Source: Mucilaginibacter flavus
GTDB taxonomy: Bacteria > Bacteroidota > Bacteroidia > Sphingobacteriales > Sphingobacteriaceae
Direction: 5' to 3'
NCBI RefSeq assembly: GCF_030409315.1
Contig: NZ_JAUFPS010000018.1
Location: 31,438-95,437, forward strand
Length of the DNA stretch: 64,000 bases
Shown here piece after piece: positions 61,159-64,000 of this stretch. The first letter of the stretch is position 1; every line of letters starts with the position of its first letter. The notes below the pieces were generated by a model that searched no databases, had not been told where the DNA came from, and worked only from the letters and a program-made list of their open reading frames with translations. A program made the position numbers and the translations under genes.

Positions 61159-62751
61159 ATGCCATTACACGTCAATATTGAAGATTTATTAAACGCTCGT
61201 TCTGTTGAATCGGAACGGCTCGAATTTAAAGAGGGGTGGAATCCTGATGCCATATACCGTTCAATTTGTGCTTTTGCGAATGATTTTGAAAATGTGGGTG
61301 GTGGCTATATTCTGATTGGCGTGAAAGAAGAAAGCGGGATTGCCAAGCGTCCCGTTGTAGGTTTAAGTGCCTCCAAGATTGCCTCGATTCAAAAAGAGAT
61401 GATCGGGTATAATAACCTGATTAACCCCGTTTACCATCCTAAACTCTTTATTGAGACTGTGGATGGCCAGCAAATTTTAGTTATTTGGGTGCCCGGTGGC
61501 TCTAACCGCCCTTATGAAGTGCCTGAACAAATTACGGCCAAACAAAAACGATATTCTTATTATGTTCGTAGGTATGCCAGTTCTGCTGTTGCAGATATGG
61601 AAACTCAGCAAGAACTGATTAGTCTGGCCAACCAAATTCCTTTTGATGACCGCTCTAATCAATATGCCAGCATAGATGATATTTCAATGGTACTCATTCA
61701 GGATCATTTGCGCCTGATAGGCAGTAAATTGATGGAAACTTCCGATCAGCATACCAAAACGGAAATATTAGAACAAATGCTCCTGGTTGATGGCCCGCCC
61801 GAACACCGCTTTCCCCGGAATGTGGCATTGATGATGTTTAATGAACACCCGGAAAAATTCTTTCCTGCCACCTGGGTGGATGTCGTGTATTTTCCAAGGG
61901 GTGAAGGAGAATCTGAATTTCTTGAATACCCGCGTATTACAGGCCCCGTACCTACTTTAATCAGAAAGACACTGGACTTATTAAAAACAAACTTTTTAAA
62001 GGAAAAAGTCATTAAGCAAGCTGACAAGGCCGAAGCAATCCGTATTTGGAATTACCCTTACGCTGCACTGGAAGAAGCTGTGGCGAATGCATTATTTCAT
62101 CGTGATTATCAACTGAGGGAGCAGGTTGAAATCCGGGTTTCACCGGAATCCATCGTGCTGCTTAATTATGGTGGCCCTGATCGCTCTATCCGTCAAGAAG
62201 ATTTTATCAGCGGCAGGATAAGGCCGCGCCGTTACCGCAACCGCCGTTTAGGAGATTTTTTAAAGGAACTCGATTTAACGGAAGGCCGTGCTACAGGTAT
62301 TCCCTCTATTAAACGTGTTTTGGAACGTAATGGCTCTCCTGAACCATCTTTTCGCACAGATAATGAACGTACCTTTTTCGAAGTAGAAATATTTTGTCAT
62401 TCTGCTTTTAAAAACGATGTTATTCTTATAGATGATGCCCAAAAGGAAGTGGCAAGTAATAAGGAAGGTAATAGAGATGGTAATAGGGATGGTAATAGGG
62501 ATGGTAATAGGGATGGTAATAGAGATGGTATTTTGTTATCCCCGAAACAAAAGGAAATATTAAACTTTTGTCAAAACCCCCAAAGCCGGGCAGATATATT
62601 TGATCACCTCGGCATTTCGAACCAGCCCAAAAATTACCGCCTGCATATTTTACCACTAATACAAGCTGGTTATATCACTCTTACCGAACCTGATAAACTT
62701 TCCAGTAAATATCAAAAGTATCAAACCAGCAATACGGCCCCCGCTACCTGA
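61159..62751 (+). CDS. AlbA_2/Schlafen-type ATP-binding regulator with C-terminal winged helix
   Basis: The 530-aa protein starts with an AlbA_2 (Schlafen AlbA-like) domain (about 15-140, ESERLEFKEGWNPDAIYRSICAFANDFENVGGGYILIGV). A GHKL-type ATPase C-domain follows (about 300-395, EEAVANALFHRDY with the N-box Asn, LNYGGPDRSI, TGIPSIKRVLERNGSP). Next is a linker of five GNRD repeats (about 437-456), then a winged HTH (about 460-530, SPKQKEILNFCQNPQSRADIFDHLGI). Such proteins occur in mobile elements as DNA-binding regulators; some AlbA_2/Schlafen-like proteins are reported in anti-phage systems. A defence role is possible but not shown. Confidence 0.92.
   Translation: MPLHVNIEDLLNARSVESERLEFKEGWNPDAIYRSICAFANDFENVGGGYILIGVKEESGIAKRPVVGLSASKIASIQKEMIGYNNLINPVYHPKLFIETVDGQQILVIWVPGGSNRPYEVPEQITAKQKRYSYYVRRYASSAVADMETQQELISLANQIPFDDRSNQYASIDDISMVLIQDHLRLIGSKLMETSDQHTKTEILEQMLLVDGPPEHRFPRNVALMMFNEHPEKFFPATWVDVVYFPRGEGESEFLEYPRITGPVPTLIRKTLDLLKTNFLKEKVIKQADKAEAIRIWNYPYAALEEAVANALFHRDYQLREQVEIRVSPESIVLLNYGGPDRSIRQEDFISGRIRPRRYRNRRLGDFLKELDLTEGRATGIPSIKRVLERNGSPEPSFRTDNERTFFEVEIFCHSAFKNDVILIDDAQKEVASNKEGNRDGNRDGNRDGNRDGNRDGILLSPKQKEILNFCQNPQSRADIFDHLGISNQPKNYRLHILPLIQAGYITLTEPDKLSSKYQKYQTSNTAPAT
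62467..62526 (+). repeat. Five 12-bp tandem repeats inside the AlbA_2 gene
   Basis: GGTAATAG(A/G)GAT is repeated five times without interruption, each unit coding for Gly-Asn-Arg-Asp. The first and last units carry A and the middle three carry G at the variable position. Unit length is a multiple of three, so copy-number change keeps the frame. Confidence 0.95.
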
Positions 62752-62813
62752 AATCCTTGCAATAAAATTTATTGGCCGTCAGTTAAAGGGATTTACAGTA
62801 GCGCCGTTACATG

Positions 62814-63572
62814 CTAAAGTTCAATACACTTATCGGTATGGTAGAGCGAATGCTCGTTACGCTGAACGTAGCCAAGCTGATTGGTCAGCAATTTTGTATG
62901 ACCTATTTTAAACTCAGGAATATTTTGATGGTGATGCCCGTAAATCCAATAATCCGGTGTGGTGTCTAAAATCAAATCATCAAGTACCGTTGCGAAGGCT
63001 TCGTTTAAGAAGTCGCCTTTATATTCTGGCGGATAGTTTTTAAATGTGGGTACGTGATGAGTGATTACCACTTTTTTTTCCGTTGTTTCTATCTCTAAAG
63101 CAGGTCGAAGAAATTCAACACAGTCTTTATGAAAACCATTGTAGTCAGGGACTTGCATACGCTTTCCGTTGTAGCTGATTTGATAAAAGTCATTTAAACC
63201 ACGTTCAATTCGCCAGCCATTTAGCAAACTAATGGACGACCACAACGTGGAAAATAGTAACTGATGCGCGCCAATTTTTTTAACCACATTATTTATCAAT
63301 GATACATTGCTTCTGATCTTTTCCTCAAATGTCCCCGATCTATTTGAAATATCACTTTGATAGTACTCGTGATTTCCTGGTATCCAATAGGTTGCTTCAA
63401 AGTGATCGCTGATATAATTAAAAAAGTCTTTCTGTCTGTCTATTCTGGCAAACAAAGTAATATCGCCAGCCAATATTAAAATGTCGCCTATAGGCTTAAT
63501 GGGGTTAGCTTTTATATAAGCCTCATTTTGGGGAAACTCTAAATGAAGATCGGAGCAATACTGTAGAATCAT
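62814..63572 (-). CDS. Calcineurin-like metallophosphoesterase
   Basis: A 252-aa protein with the five metallophosphoesterase motifs: SDLHLEF (DxH), LAGDIT (GD), GNHEYYQSD (GNHE), VVITHHVPT (H) and YGHHHQN (GHxH). These residues bind two metal ions and hydrolyse phosphate esters or nucleic acid ends. Substrate unknown. It is convergent with the AlbA_2 gene, 62 nt apart, within the element. Start ATG at 63572. It is similar in design to stand-alone phosphoesterases common in Bacteroidota. Confidence 0.92.
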   Translation of the reverse strand: MILQYCSDLHLEFPQNEAYIKANPIKPIGDILILAGDITLFARIDRQKDFFNYISDHFEATYWIPGNHEYYQSDISNRSGTFEEKIRSNVSLINNVVKKIGAHQLLFSTLWSSISLLNGWRIERGLNDFYQISYNGKRMQVPDYNGFHKDCVEFLRPALEIETTEKKVVITHHVPTFKNYPPEYKGDFLNEAFATVLDDLILDTTPDYWIYGHHHQNIPEFKIGHTKLLTNQLGYVQRNEHSLYHTDKCIEL

Positions 63573-63746
63573 GGTATTTCAAAATTAAAAAAATGAGCTT
63601 TATAATCTTTATTCGGATCGATCATTTGATTTAACTTTTTAAAATCACCTATTTGTATCGGGTTTAAATGGGAACGATATTAAAATAATTTGACATGAAA
63701 TTTACCATTACAATAATTGTAACTGGATTCTGAAAGTTTGATTTAT

Positions 63747-63755
63747 TATATTTGC
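63747..63755 (+). promoter_or_regulatory. -7 promoter element before the candidate short RNA
   Basis: TATATTTGC matches the Bacteroidota -7 consensus. No -33 TTG at standard spacing was found. Confidence 0.35.
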
Positions 63756-63760
63756 ATTAT

Positions 63761-63846
63761 CATTTGCTGCCCGCAAGACAACAAACTTAATAAAGTTTGT
63801 TTGGGCCTTACAGGTAAGACCGACCGTTATGTCGGCGACTTTTTTC
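63761..63846 (+). ncRNA. Candidate short structured, terminated RNA
   Basis: Starting about 6 nt after the -7 box, the sequence can fold into a long hairpin with GCCC (63769-63772) and GGGC (63803-63806) outside and AACAAACTT/AAGTTTGTT (63780-63788 with 63793-63801) inside. A second hairpin, CCGAC/GTCGG (63820-63824 with 63831-63835), is followed by CGAC and T6 (63840-63845) as terminator. No ORF fits. Function unknown; it sits beside the IS-like end. Confidence 0.35.
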
Positions 63847-63927
63847 TGTATTGTTTCGTGGTGTAACACCGAAGCAATTTTTCAATATTTTGCCTCAAAT
63901 TACTACTGATTTTTGTTGTGGAGATTC

Positions 63928-64000
63928 TGTTGAACTTGACCACCACATTCCGGCGCAAGCTGACCACCCATTCCGGGCGAAACTGACCAGTGCATTCCGG
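63928..64000. mobile_element. Probable IS21-type insertion-sequence end (truncated by window)
   Basis: From about 63928 (TGTTGAACTTGACCACC) there are three imperfect direct units beginning TGACCA: 63937-63960, 63961-63983 and 63984-64000, each containing ATTCCGG. Multiple short direct repeats inside the terminus are the mark of IS21-family ends, where they bind the IstA transposase. The transposase itself would start beyond the right edge. Confidence 0.45.

Larger units (their letters stand above)
58981..64000 (+). mobile_element. Left end of an integrative element in tRNA-Asn (continues past window)
   Basis: The tRNA fragment, a tyrosine recombinase reading away from it, iterated short repeats, an AlbA_2-type regulator, a metallophosphoesterase and IS-like ends form a typical island edge. 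No conjugation, replication or phage structural genes are seen in the 5 kb that is visible, so integrative conjugative element, satellite and defence island all remain possible. Confidence 0.7.

Noticed and set aside
62467..62526. CRISPR-like repeat array
   Set aside because: The 12-bp units are contiguous with no spacers and encode GNRD in frame; there are no cas genes.
62426..62656. Minus-strand frame rich in YYHPYYHP repeats
   Set aside because: It is the antisense translation of the 12-bp tandem repeat inside the AlbA_2 gene, not a gene.

Overview
The window looks like a chromosomal segment of a Bacteroidota, most likely a Sphingobacteriaceae member close to Mucilaginibacter or Pedobacter. 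The evidence is a SusC/SusD pair driven by an ECF sigma factor and a FecR anti-sigma factor, TonB-dependent barrels of the outer-membrane beta-barrel family, weak Shine-Dalgarno signals, several TAnnTTTG-type -7 promoter elements, and many short palindromic intergenic repeats. No rRNA operon, CRISPR array or complete tRNA was found. The species assignment is inference from protein style, not from a database match.

Layout. 1-7.1 kb: a truncated four-helix-bundle protein, peptidyl-tRNA hydrolase, an orphan TonB-type barrel, a short-chain dehydrogenase, an ArsC/Spx-like protein and a secreted M1 metallopeptidase with a strong terminator. 7.3-15.2 kb, minus strand: a kdp potassium-uptake operon. 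It reads (30-aa microprotein)-kdpF-kdpA-kdpB-kdpC-kdpD(N-terminal part)-histidine kinase, so KdpD is split into two genes, and no kdpE lies beside it. 15.4-22.3 kb: small lipoproteins, GNAT, two MFS exporters, a YdeI-like protein, an AraC regulator and an SDR. 22.7-25.6 kb: a CxxCH lipoprotein followed by a phosphatidylserine-decarboxylase-like enzyme. 25.6-31.6 kb: a DMT transporter, a ferredoxin/ferredoxin reductase pair with a LysR regulator, an acyl-CoA thioesterase, a Pmp3-type peptide and an orphan sigma-54 response regulator. 32-43.9 kb: SnoaL/AraC, MocR/GNAT/class V aminotransferase, an LTA-synthase-like transferase, a nitrilase-family amidase, DUF2461, DUF1624 and a PAS histidine kinase.

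44.0-55.2 kb, minus strand: a polysaccharide utilisation locus in the order sigma factor, FecR, SusC, SusD, GH5 with a ricin-type lectin, GH31. The GH31 gene carries a one-base deletion that splits it into two frames. 55.4-58.9 kb: methionine aminopeptidase, a Crp/Fnr regulator, a DHA2-type MFS exporter and an unknown 92-aa protein.

58.98 kb to the right edge: the left end of an integrated mobile element. A 45-base 3' fragment of tRNA-Asn (58981-59025, minus strand) breaks off inside the anticodon arm. It is followed by iterated 11-mers, a tyrosine recombinase, a palindrome-rich non-coding stretch, an AlbA_2/Schlafen-type ATPase-like regulator with an internal 12-bp tandem repeat, a metallophosphoesterase, a candidate short terminated RNA, and repeats that look like the end of an IS21-type insertion sequence. 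This element is the least conventional part of the window. The other items most worth a check are the microprotein ahead of kdpF, the palindromes between kdp genes, and the CxxCH/PSD-like pair.
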